Of a stretch of DNA of 42,970 bases, positions 1 through 6,950 are shown in pieces (the first letter of the stretch is position 1; each line of letters starts with the position of its first letter). Under the pieces are notes generated by a model, which saw only the letters and a list, made by a program, of their open reading frames with translations, made no database searches and was not told the origin of the DNA. Source of the DNA: Deltaproteobacteria bacterium (lineage in GTDB: Bacteria > Desulfobacterota > BSN033 > UBA1163); NCBI GenBank assembly GCA_016875255.1, contig VGRU01000006.1, forward strand, positions 1 to 42,970. Reading direction: 5' to 3'. The position numbers were made by a program, and so were the translations under genes.

Positions 1-191
1 AATCCTGACTCGATACCGGCATATTTTATTGAAATTTCGAGAGACTGGAATAGCAGGCTAACAAATATAGGGATTACTGCCTGGTTCTCATTTAGGAAAT
101 TCGCATCACTACCAGCTATACGTTCAGCACTAAGAGCATAAGCGATTGCTGCTTCTTGTCCGGTATATACGTGCTTTGCCTTTTTATTCAT
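1..191 (-). CDS. Hypothetical cassette protein, partial at window edge
   Basis: The first 63 codons are present and the gene runs off the left edge. It begins MNKKAKHVYTGQEAAIAYAL. The ATG has a strong GGAGG site at the right distance and lies 13 to 31 bases after the core of the attC-like site on its right, as expected for an integron gene cassette. The visible part is soluble, with no signal peptide or membrane segment. I do not recognise the family. It points the same way as the other ORFs up to 4473, consistent with one array read on the minus strand. Confidence 0.7.
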   Translation of the reverse strand, partial: MNKKAKHVYTGQEAAIAYALSAERIAGSDANFLNENQAVIPIFVSLLFQSLEISIKYAGIESG

Positions 192-203
192 AAGTCCTCC
201 TTA

Positions 204-263
204 GGCTAACGCCTCGGATAACCTGGACAAAAAGCGTTAGCTTTTTGGATCAGGGTTAATCCG
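204..263 (-). other. attC-like recombination site interrupted on its flank by the intron
   Basis: GGATAAC (216-222) and GTTAATC (255-261) face each other around a stem with a perfect AAAAAGC/GCTTTTT inner arm and a four-base loop. Read on the minus strand this gives GATTAAC as the R'' box and GTTATCC as the R' box, like the other two sites (GTTATAT and GTTATAC). At 46 bases between boxes it is short for an attC. An overlapping GCTAACGC/GCGTTAGC pair (205-239) gives an alternative fold. The intron begins six bases past the GTTAATC box. Confidence 0.55.
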
Positions 264-808
264 CTTGTGTACGCCCGGCACGGGCGTGAACTTATGGGGT
301 GTAAGTCCCCTGTATGAGAACCTATGGTGTTCCTGATAGTGGATACTACCAAAAGTACGAGCCGAAGGCAAGGGCGGGAGGGCAACCGACCGTCTGAAGG
401 AAGCCGGAGCGCAAACGTGCGAGCCGACGGACAGAAACCGCATACAAGGCTTAGCTCCTGGGCGAGTTGGCACAACACAACAAAGCCCGCAGGTTCAGGG
501 AGCAGGGTAAATGCGGCGGTTGTGCACGGAAAGTTCACGTCCTTATCCGGGGAGATCTGTTTACCATGCGGCAGGAGGCTCATGAGTAAAATCCGGACAG
601 GGTTCAACCGGATGACCAAGAACCCGGCATGTCCGTTTGCTGTTAACGGATATGAGTCCTTCAGGGAACCACGAAACAAACAGCGCCTCATGAGAAAACC
701 TGCAGCGCCCTGTATGGCAACATACGGGGTGAGTCAACAGAAGTCAGCAGAGGGCATAGTAGGTCGTCTGACTGAAGGCCCGAACGCAGAAATGAGAGGA
801 GGTCTTCG

Positions 809-2149
809 ATGAGTTTGGGAATGGCGAAGAGTCCGACTGGAGGAGCCGGTTCCCGGCACGTCAACGAAAGACGTTCCCTCGATCTTATCTCAGTGGAGGG
901 GGTGATTAAAAGACAGAACATGCTCCGCGCATGGAAACAAGTCAAGGCGAACCAAGGGGCTTCGGGTATCGATGGCATATCGATTGAGGAGTTTCCTAAG
1001 TACGCCCATGGGAACTGGGGAGGAATTAAACAATCTTTGCTGGAAGGGGGGTATCAGCCCTCTCCGGTCAAAAGAGTCAAGATTCCGAAAGACAGTGGTG
1101 GAATTCGTAACCTTGGAATCCCCACGGTGATGGATCGTGTGATCCAACAGGCGATCTCCCAGGTTCTTACTCCTGTGTTCGATCCGCATTTCTCAGAAAG
1201 CAGTTTTGGGTTTAGACCTGGCCGTTCGGCACATCAGGCCGTGCGCAAGGTGTTGAAGGATATTCGTGAGGGATACCGCTATGTCGTAGACATCGATCTC
1301 GAAAAGTTCTTCGACTCGGTGGACCACGATGTCCTGATGAGTCGGGTAGCCCGGCGGGTCAAGGACAAAGGTCTCCTTCGCCTTATTGGAAGATACCTTC
1401 GTTGCGGGGTTGTGGTCAACGGAAGGCTGAACCAAACTACAAAAGGAGTGCCGCAAGGCGGTCCTCTTTCGCCAATGTTGAGCAATATCCTTCTGGATGA
1501 CCTCGACAAGGAACTCGAAAAGCGGGGTCATCGGTTCGCACGCTATGCGGATGATCTAATCATCCTAACAAAGTCGGAACGTGCGGCATACCGCGTGATG
1601 GCCAGTATCAGCCTTTTCCTTGAGAAGAAACTCAAGGTGAAGCTGAACAGGGAGAAAAGCAAAATCCTCCGTGCTCAAGACAGTTGCTTTCTTGGTTTTA
1701 CTTTCCCAAGGAGAAAACTGACGACCACTGAGAAAGCGATCCATGGATTCAAAACCAAGCTGCGCCGCCTTACTGGACGTAGCTGGGGAGTATCCATGCC
1801 ATACCGGTATGCATCCCTGTCCCGTTACATCCAGGGATGGATGAATTATTTCGGAGTCGGGATGAAGTACAACGACGTGGTTGAACTGGATCATTGGCTA
1901 CGCAGGCGTATCCGCATGTGCTACTGGAAACAGTGGCGTAAGGCAAGAAGGCGTATCGGTGAGCTGATCAAACTTGGTTCCGCCCGCTATCAAGCGATAC
2001 TGACGGGATTGAGCAGAAAGAGCTACTGGCATCTTGCGAAAACATTGTCAACGAACATGGGGCTATCTAAGGCATTCCTCGAACAGCAGGGGCTTGTCTC
2101 TATTCGCACACTGTGGATTCAGATTCACTATCCGGCTAAGGCCCGATGA
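809..2149 (+). CDS. ltrA: Group II intron reverse transcriptase/maturase
   Basis: This 446-residue intron-encoded protein would assist splicing as a maturase and copy the intron RNA at its target by reverse transcription. The RT palm and finger blocks are clear: GIPTVMDRVIQQA near 103-115, GFRPGRSAHQAV near 134-145, DIDLEKFFD near 161-169, PQGGPLSP at 215-222 and the catalytic YADD at 246-249. A basic maturase (X) domain follows (about 300-400). The C-terminus has no HNH endonuclease cysteines, typical of IIC introns, which use single-stranded or hairpin targets instead. The start is preceded by GAGGAGG at good spacing. Length and all motifs are normal, so the protein should be functional. 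Confidence 0.95.
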   Translation: MSLGMAKSPTGGAGSRHVNERRSLDLISVEGVIKRQNMLRAWKQVKANQGASGIDGISIEEFPKYAHGNWGGIKQSLLEGGYQPSPVKRVKIPKDSGGIRNLGIPTVMDRVIQQAISQVLTPVFDPHFSESSFGFRPGRSAHQAVRKVLKDIREGYRYVVDIDLEKFFDSVDHDVLMSRVARRVKDKGLLRLIGRYLRCGVVVNGRLNQTTKGVPQGGPLSPMLSNILLDDLDKELEKRGHRFARYADDLIILTKSERAAYRVMASISLFLEKKLKVKLNREKSKILRAQDSCFLGFTFPRRKLTTTEKAIHGFKTKLRRLTGRSWGVSMPYRYASLSRYIQGWMNYFGVGMKYNDVVELDHWLRRRIRMCYWKQWRKARRRIGELIKLGSARYQAILTGLSRKSYWHLAKTLSTNMGLSKAFLEQQGLVSIRTLWIQIHYPAKAR

Positions 2150-2156
2150 TTTCTGC

Positions 2157-2227
2157 GAACCGCCCATTGCGGACCCGCATGATGGGTGGTGTGGGGAGGG
2201 ACGGTTAAACTCCGTCCCTTACCCGAT
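2157..2227 (+). ncRNA. Intron domains V and VI
   Basis: Domain V is a 35-base hairpin (2157-2191) with outer arms ACCGCCCAT/ATGGGTGGT and an inner TGCGG/CGCA helix. It carries the CGC triad near its base that characterises IIC introns. Domain VI follows as AGGGACGG/CCGTCCCT around a short loop, and the intron 3' end is placed after ACCCGAT. Confidence 0.75.
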
Positions 2228-2651
2228 TATATGGTATCGAGTTCAGAATAAGACATACTATGTTCTGCCAATGGTATAAAAAAATAGACCGATTCCATAT
2301 TACCCAACTGATAATCCCTCCAATACAATAAGCTAGCACATCAAAAGGGTCCGATGTGCCCTTTTCGAAAAAATAAGGACCGATAAATTCAAAAGCTATT
2401 GACCATATTGCTAATGGCATAACTATCTCCATAAGCATTGGAGGAGAATATTTTTCTCTGAACTTCAATAATCTTGAGAAAAAGAGAATTATAGGTAACA
2501 TGACTGGTATCAGAAGCACATCGTTAAGATAGGCATTAATGAATTTGTGACCCCACCAATAGGGTGGAAATAATGATAGCTTATTCACCGTATATAATGT
2601 CGAGGAAAAGATGAATAGAGGGTCTAAAATGTATTTAAAATTTGCATTCAT
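2205..2651 (-). CDS. Multi-pass membrane protein, 3' end altered by intron insertion
   Basis: The 148-residue protein starts MNANFKYILDPLFIF, five bases after the stop of the zinc-ribbon gene, so the two probably share one cassette. Three to four hydrophobic segments are visible, and a segment like DPFDVLAYCIGGIISW resembles small VanZ-type or related cassette membrane proteins; I am not certain of the family. The last codons lie inside the intron. As it stands the protein ends NRVRDGV. Without the intron it would end IPYKAD with its TAA inside the attC box. The insertion therefore changes only the last few residues and may be nearly harmless. Confidence 0.6.
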   Translation of the reverse strand: MNANFKYILDPLFIFSSTLYTVNKLSLFPPYWWGHKFINAYLNDVLLIPVMLPIILFFSRLLKFREKYSPPMLMEIVMPLAIWSIAFEFIGPYFFEKGTSDPFDVLAYCIGGIISWVIWNRSIFLYHWQNIVCLILNSIPYNRVRDGV

Positions 2652-2656
2652 ATGAT

Positions 2657-2833
2657 TTATAATCCCAAGCTTATAATAATAACAGCAACTACTATTGCAG
2701 CAACAATTAAGAAAAAAAGTGCGCAACCGCTCATCCCTTGGGCTGTTTTCTTTAATGGGTGTCCGCATTTCGGACACGAGGCTGCTTCGTTTGATACTAC
2801 AGTTCCGCATGCAGGGCAATTAATCAGCGCCAT
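2657..2833 (-). CDS. Zinc-ribbon single-pass membrane protein
   Basis: This 58-residue protein starts MALINCPACG, chosen because GGAGGAG stands just ahead of this ATG; an upstream in-frame ATG at 2851 has no such site. Residues 6-23 form a zinc ribbon with two CPxCG knuckles (CPACG and CPKCG). It is followed by one hydrophobic helix (about 35-57), so the ribbon is likely cytoplasmic and membrane-anchored. Such zinc-ribbon/TM proteins are common but their function is unknown. It is the first gene after the attC at 2893-2956, with a leader of about 60 bases. Confidence 0.8.
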   Translation of the reverse strand: MALINCPACGTVVSNEAASCPKCGHPLKKTAQGMSGCALFFLIVAAIVVAVIIISLGL

Positions 2834-2892
2834 TTCTCCTCCTTCACACACACTTCGTAAACAAGTTAGAGAGTTAGCATATTTTCAAAATC

Positions 2893-2956
2893 ATATAACG
2901 CTGCCGCTCGCCGGGAGCCGGATTCATTGGCGACCCGGTGGAGCCGTTTGTTAAAC
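2893..2956 (-). other. attC recombination site
   Basis: On the minus strand the site opens with GTTTAAC, a perfect RYYYAAC box, and closes with GTTATAT (2899-2893). The 50 bases between form an imperfect hairpin pairing GCTC-CCGGG-GCC blocks with unpaired extra bases, the usual attC layout. It lies 23 bases after the stop of the upstream ORF and about 60 bases before the start of the next. Confidence 0.7.
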
Positions 2957-2979
2957 GGTGTCTCTTTAATTTTAGCCTT

Positions 2980-3567
2980 CTATAGAAGTTTTGACTTATT
3001 TGTTAAATATTCTTGTACAAATTCTTTGAAGGTTGGATTAGAAATCATCAAAGTATTATTAAAACATCTGTACTCATAATTGATATTACTAAAAATACCG
3101 ACGCCGAGGAGTACGATGAAAATACCTATATAAATAACGAGTTGATAGATACAATAATCACTTAAAATAACGGCAACCAATGTGCTTATGGAAAGAGTAT
3201 ACATTGTTAAAAAAGACGAGAGCCAGATAGTGTAATGTCCTGGAAATTTATCTGGATATTTTTGCTGAAATAGGACCCAGAGGTCATTTCTGGTTCTCCA
3301 TTCTTTTATTCTGAATTGTTTCTTTATATAATTTCTTCCAGTATCTCCTGAAATAACCCGGTCTAAACCCATTTGCAGAAATGGGTATAAAAACGTGCGG
3401 AAAATAGAATATGCGACCGCACCGATAGAAAACGAAATAATGAATACAATTAATTCCTTGTCGAATTTAATTATTTCTGGCAGAACATGGTTTTGATCTA
3501 ATAAAAAGAAAATCCAGATCCCGGTAATTAAATATCTAATGATATCGTCAATTCTGAAGTCTTTCAT
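2980..3567 (-). CDS. Hypothetical multi-pass membrane protein (cassette)
   Basis: The 195-residue product begins MKDFRIDDIIRYLITGIWIF. It has an amino-terminal hydrophobic pair (about 10-60), a charged middle with the RIKEWRTRNDLWVLF segment (about 85-105), and two more hydrophobic helices (about 113-160). The family is not recognised. The gene fills the space between two attC sites, starting about 30 bases after one and ending 23 bases before the next, a textbook single-gene cassette. Base composition is AT-rich relative to the exopolysaccharide genes, in keeping with acquired DNA. Confidence 0.75.
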   Translation of the reverse strand: MKDFRIDDIIRYLITGIWIFFLLDQNHVLPEIIKFDKELIVFIISFSIGAVAYSIFRTFLYPFLQMGLDRVISGDTGRNYIKKQFRIKEWRTRNDLWVLFQQKYPDKFPGHYTIWLSSFLTMYTLSISTLVAVILSDYCIYQLVIYIGIFIVLLGVGIFSNINYEYRCFNNTLMISNPTFKEFVQEYLTNKSKLL

Positions 3568-3597
3568 CTTATTTGTTCTTCAAAATTATTTTCATCC

Positions 3598-3706
3598 GTA
3601 TAACACCGGGCATCACCGGCACCCAACCACGCCGCCAAGGGACTTGAGGGAATGCCACGAATATGCCCAGCGTGGTTGGGTGTCCGCGTGCATGCCCTCG
3701 TTAGGT
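3598..3706 (-). other. attC recombination site (long, well-paired)
   Basis: On the minus strand the site runs from ACCTAAC (3706-3700, a perfect RYYYAAC box) to GTTATAC (3604-3598). The arms pair well: GGGCAT (3608-3613) with ATGCCC (3692-3697), and ACCCAACCACGC (3621-3632) with GCGTGGTTGGGT (3670-3681), with a few unpaired bases between. At 109 bases it is within the normal attC size range. The upstream ORF's TAA overlaps the R'' box by one base. Confidence 0.85.
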
Positions 3707-4473
3707 TATTTAGGTTCGAGTGAGCCCTTCCGGTCTCTGTCAATGCTTCCAAGATACTTATCGATTCCAGACAAGATCCCATCTGGTGAAACAACGTTCT
3801 CGATCACGTCTATCGGAGGTTGCTGTGCCTGCAACCTTTTCTTATCTTCGTCTTTTACTTCGGAATTCGTTATGAGAACAAAGTGAGACAGATTATCAGC
3901 CTTTTTAAAAGCATTCGCATTCTTGATGATCTGCTCCACTTTGTTGCTCGACAAATAGCGCCTATCGGAATAGGTGGCCTCTATGCCTATTACTCTCGCA
4001 TTATTTATCTCGATAACAAAATCTACATAAAATCGATCATTTCCTACTGCGCCAGATAGTTCTTTCAGGAAACGAGTGTCCAGATCTTTCAATGCGTAAT
4101 AGACAATTTCATCATAGAATCTGGCTTTATGCGCAACGCCGGTCACTTGATTCAAAGCTACGTCGGTGACCACATCGATTTCATCAGAGGTTAATACAAT
4201 TCCTTTCTTTTCAACGTCTTCTCTCACTCTTTCTTTCAGCAATTCCTTATCGATTTCTCCAAACTCGATGCCAAAAATCTTCCTCACATTCATCTCGAAT
4301 ATTATCCGTTTTATACGGTCGAACGAAAAGAACGCAAAGAGAATGAGGAAGCCAATGAGCATGCCAAGGTTATATTTCGCTATGATCGAAGCTATAGTGA
4401 GGGCAATCGCAATACCTGCTGAGGCAAGGTCCTTCCAATGCTTCTTTAAAAGAGTAAAGTTTTTATTTGGCAT
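3706..4473 (-). CDS. Membrane-anchored protein with nuclease-like C-terminal domain (cassette)
   Basis: This 255-residue protein has two hydrophobic helices near the amino end (about 16-50) followed by a soluble region. The part around residues 145-205 contains FYVDFVIEI and VIGIEATYSDRR strands, then a helix and LSHFVLITNS. This is the strand-helix layout of restriction-endonuclease-like folds, although the usual lysine of PD-(D/E)XK is a threonine here, so activity is doubtful. It starts 22 bases after a GTTAGGT core and ends in the next attC, so it is the first visible cassette of the array. A GGGAGG site lies upstream. The function is unknown; a defence role is only a guess. Confidence 0.75.
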   Translation of the reverse strand: MPNKNFTLLKKHWKDLASAGIAIALTIASIIAKYNLGMLIGFLILFAFFSFDRIKRIIFEMNVRKIFGIEFGEIDKELLKERVREDVEKKGIVLTSDEIDVVTDVALNQVTGVAHKARFYDEIVYYALKDLDTRFLKELSGAVGNDRFYVDFVIEINNARVIGIEATYSDRRYLSSNKVEQIIKNANAFKKADNLSHFVLITNSEVKDEDKKRLQAQQPPIDVIENVVSPDGILSGIDKYLGSIDRDRKGSLEPK

Positions 4474-4494
4474 CTAAACTTAACCTCCCTTGAG

Positions 4495-4501
4495 ACCTAA
4501 C
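4495..4501 (-). other. Isolated integron core site marking the array edge
   Basis: GTTAGGT on the minus strand matches GTTRRRY exactly and stands 22 bases before the first cassette ORF. No pairing partner or hairpin is visible on its right, so it could be the junction with an attI site or the end of a cluster that lost its integrase. The 257 bases to its right (4502-4758) are AT-rich and hold no gene I can support, and no integron integrase is present in the window. Confidence 0.5.
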
Positions 4502-4758
4502 ATTATCTTTTATGTTTATTCTATTCTTTGTGGGAAAATGATCGACTGGACCTCTCATTGGCTCTTGAAAAGGACCCTTCGATCCTGTTTTTCCCAGAAA
4601 ACATTGTCCTGGACGATATTATATAGAATTTGTTTAATTTAAGGATTAATTATCCAAGGAGAATTTTGTACGTTAATATCTTGTTGATTTCCGATTATAC
4701 TCTACGCCTTTTAAAGAAACTGGTCAAGCGAAAGTTACAGGAAGAAACGAAGAATATC

Positions 4759-5267
4759 CTATCTCCACAATCCCCTCTTATTCTCCCTTGCCTCCCTGTA
4801 GGCCTTTAAAAACCTTTCCTGGTATTTCACATTTGGTGGTACGGTCATAACATTGCCGTAACCAGCCTTGACAATCTCCTCATTAATCATCCTTCCGTCA
4901 GAGAGATACATATACCCCAACAATCTTCCATACTTATCTCTGGTCTGGATATCGAACTCTATCGTCACTGCGTCACCTGGTTTCACCAGGGTTTTTACGA
5001 ATTTCAAGGCTTCCCTCCCTTGTGTAATTATCGTTTCTAAATCCTCTCCGCTCCGTTTAGCATCGCTCTTTCCTTTTTTGCCGGCCTTACTTTCCGGGGT
5101 ATCTATTCCGATAAGCCTTACCGATTCTCCCTTCTCTTTTTATAATTCACCAATAAAGTGTCTCCATCCACCACCTTTAAAATGGTAACGGCCTCCCTTG
5201 CGTGTAATGACACCGCAACGGATAAAATTAGAAAAAACGGTAATAATTTATTCAAATGGTTTTTCAT
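4759..5267 (-). pseudogene. Secreted thermonuclease (SNase family), frameshifted
   Basis: Reading from ATG at 5267 gives a signal peptide (MKNHLNKLLPFFLILSVAVS) and the SNase opening VVDGDTLLVNY. The frame breaks at a run of five A on the minus strand (5137-5141). One extra A would continue smoothly into KGESVRLIGIDTPESK and on to the SNase end KAYREARENKRGLWR. Known SNase active-site elements (IDTPE and the later arginine/glutamate region) are present. With the base restored it would be a normal secreted nuclease of about 169 residues, cleaving DNA or RNA outside the cytoplasm. The shift in a homopolymer may be a real mutation or a sequencing error. A homolog lies at 19351-19782. Confidence 0.75.
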
Positions 5268-5310
5268 GATTGATCTTCTTTTTGGGGGAAACTAAATATA
5301 CACACAATTT

Positions 5311-5355
5311 CGAAAAAGAAACAGGGGAAAAGGGAATTTTTTCCCTTCTCCCCCT
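5311..5355 (-). terminator. Rho-independent terminator candidate
   Basis: The arms CAGGGGAAAAGGGAA and TTCCCTTCTCCCCCTG (5322-5355) form a strong hairpin. On the minus strand it is followed by TTTCTTTTTC. It lies between the lipoprotein gene and the SNase gene and would separate their transcripts. Confidence 0.55.
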
Positions 5356-5422
5356 GCCATTTTCTTAAAACAGGAGTTCCCCCTAACTTTTGGCTGGGGC
5401 ATGAAATCCCTAAACATTTCCC

Positions 5423-5466
5423 AAACAAAACCCCCGGGGGCCAGACTCTCAGGCCATTCCCGGGGG
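5423..5466 (-). terminator. Rho-independent terminator of the nuclease/lipoprotein operon
   Basis: CCCCCGGG (5431-5438) pairs with CCCGGGGG (5459-5466), with GGCC/GGCC pairs inside. On the minus strand the stem is followed by TTTTGTTT. It stands 10 bases past the stop of the lipoprotein gene. Confidence 0.7.
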
Positions 5467-5476
5467 AATCATTACC

Positions 5477-5800
5477 TCACTGCCCCTCTGGTAAATTATT
5501 ATCGGTTCCAGGATTGTTAACAGAACTTTTCCCCTTCCCCGCTTTCCCTAATTTTATTAGAAGGGCCAACGGAATAATCACGGCCTTGATCCCGGTCTCG
5601 AATACCATCACGGGGGAGGGGCCACCCGAGGCGAGCTTGGGAATATCCAACGCTTTTCCTGCTGAGTAAACGGCCCAATAGGTAGCTTCAAGGCCACCTT
5701 CGACCTTCTTCAGGTCGTTCCCGGCTTGGTTCCTTGTCGTGGCGCAGCCCAAACTACACACAACAAAAAACAGCGCCAACCATGTGATTTTCCTTCTCAT
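5477..5800 (-). CDS. Small lipoprotein
   Basis: The 107-residue product begins MRRKITWLALFFVVCSLGCA, a signal peptide with an SLGC lipobox, so it should be acylated at Cys19 and anchored in a membrane. A second hydrophobic stretch (VMVFETGIKAVIIPLALLI) sits near residues 66-84, and the tail is rich in Asn, Pro and Gly. The start was chosen over the longer frame because AGGAGG precedes this ATG. It is the last gene of the minus-strand run from 8353 and ends in a strong terminator. In conjugative or phage settings such lipoproteins can be entry-exclusion or lysis-type proteins, but nothing here proves that. Confidence 0.75.
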   Translation of the reverse strand: MRRKITWLALFFVVCSLGCATTRNQAGNDLKKVEGGLEATYWAVYSAGKALDIPKLASGGPSPVMVFETGIKAVIIPLALLIKLGKAGKGKSSVNNPGTDNNLPEGQ

Positions 5801-5837
5801 TTTTTGACCTCCTATGTTTTTTTTGTAACTTTCGTGC

Positions 5838-6950
5838 CTACGATAGCAGTCCTCTAAATTCGCCACAAACCTCCTCCGGGTCAAAGTCATTAGCCTGTAT
5901 CGCCTCAACAAGCCTTGAGGCATCGCTGAAAGAAATTTTACGAAGGGCGTCGGGATAGAGAGTTATGGCTTTTCCTAACGCAATTTTTTTGATTGCCTCA
6001 ATCTGCTGCTCGGTAATCCTCGGCTCCTCAAAATTCCCCTTCAGTTCGGGAGATTTTACCTTCGACTCGTTACTCCTGGCGGGGTTTACAACCAGGCTCT
6101 TCTGAATAGGAAGAGTGGAGCGCTTCTCTGGAGCGACAACTGGAGTTCTCTCCATGGTAGCGGATTGAATCCCCTTCTCCCGAGGAGCAGGAGGCACAGA
6201 TTCGACCTCCTCTTTTTCAAGTTCCCTATCGTCGTTAACGATACCGCCAAACTCCACCGTATCTTCCGGAAGCGGAAGAGCGAGGTTCCTTGTCGAGAGC
6301 AGAACCCTTGATGAGTTTTCCCGCAGGGCATTCAGCATATCAGCATCAGCATCAAGGAAGAGTTGAAGCGTGTAGTGGATCTGCTTCTGACCTCCGAAGT
6401 GAGTCTCTTTCGGAGCCCGGCACAGCCTTAGGGGAACCATTGCGAACCGGCCGACAATGGCCTGAACGTAGTCGAGTCCACTGTTGATGTCCACTATGCT
6501 GTTGTAGGATCCAATGTCGATTTGGTACACACCCCCCATATTGATTTTGGGAAGAATCACCATAAAATTGGCCATTTTCTGACACTCTCCCGTGTCCAGA
6601 TGTTCGCATGGGCAAGCGATTTCATGCATTTCCCTTGTCTCTTCGTTGAGTCTCAGGGCTGTTTCACCATCGCCGATACATTTGAGGCCCCGTTGACCCC
6701 CGTACCATTTATACGCTTGCGGAAACACAACTTCCGGGTCATTGATGGGAACCATCACATCAAGAGATGTTGGTTTCGCACCATAGACTTTTGTCACTTC
6801 AGGGGGGACAACGAAGAATTCGGTCTCCTTCGGATATTCCTTCTTTGTCTTCATGGAGACCATCTTGACACCAAGACGGATTTTTCCTAAGCGTGGAAGC
6901 CTCCGCCTCTCCGAAAGTTCCTTAATTTTTGTAAACCGCGCCTTAAACAT
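5838..6950 (-). CDS. Phage Gp3-like (recombination directionality factor-like) protein
   Basis: The 370-residue protein starts MFKARFTKIKELSERR after an AGGAGG site. The first 235 residues follow the pattern I associate with the Gp3-like family: LGKIRLGVK, FFVVPPEV, VFPQAYKWYGG, CIGDGETAL, CPCEHLDTGECQ, GGVYQIDIGSYNSIVDINS and GRFAMVPLRL. In phage phiC31, Gp3 binds the serine integrase and reverses its direction. Many relatives in mobile elements are untested and might instead serve in recombination with the neighbouring nuclease. The C-terminal part is low-complexity and then helical. The gene overlaps the nuclease gene by eight bases, so the two are co-translated. Four cysteines in CPCEH/GEC could bind a metal. 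Confidence 0.65.
   Translation of the reverse strand: MFKARFTKIKELSERRRLPRLGKIRLGVKMVSMKTKKEYPKETEFFVVPPEVTKVYGAKPTSLDVMVPINDPEVVFPQAYKWYGGQRGLKCIGDGETALRLNEETREMHEIACPCEHLDTGECQKMANFMVILPKINMGGVYQIDIGSYNSIVDINSGLDYVQAIVGRFAMVPLRLCRAPKETHFGGQKQIHYTLQLFLDADADMLNALRENSSRVLLSTRNLALPLPEDTVEFGGIVNDDRELEKEEVESVPPAPREKGIQSATMERTPVVAPEKRSTLPIQKSLVVNPARSNESKVKSPELKGNFEEPRITEQQIEAIKKIALGKAITLYPDALRKISFSDASRLVEAIQANDFDPEEVCGEFRGLLS

Larger units (their letters stand above)
267..2227 (+). mobile_element. Group II intron, IIC (attC-targeting) type
   Basis: This retroelement of about 1.96 kb begins at GTGTACG, close to the bacterial intron 5' consensus, and ends in a domain V/VI structure finishing ACCCGAT. 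Its only plausible gene is the reverse transcriptase/maturase inside domain IV. Class IIC is suggested by the small size, an encoded protein without an HNH endonuclease, a CGC (not AGC) triad at the base of domain V, and location directly beside an attC-like hairpin on the strand opposite to the cassette genes. The boundaries are supported because joining 266 to 2228 restores a cassette ORF that stops within the attC box. It looks intact and potentially mobile. The exact ends could be off by a base or two. Confidence 0.85.

Noticed and set aside
324..812. Plus-strand open frame of 162 codons ahead of the reverse transcriptase
   Set aside because: It lies in the structured domain I-IV part of the intron RNA and has no domain features; intron RNA explains the sequence.
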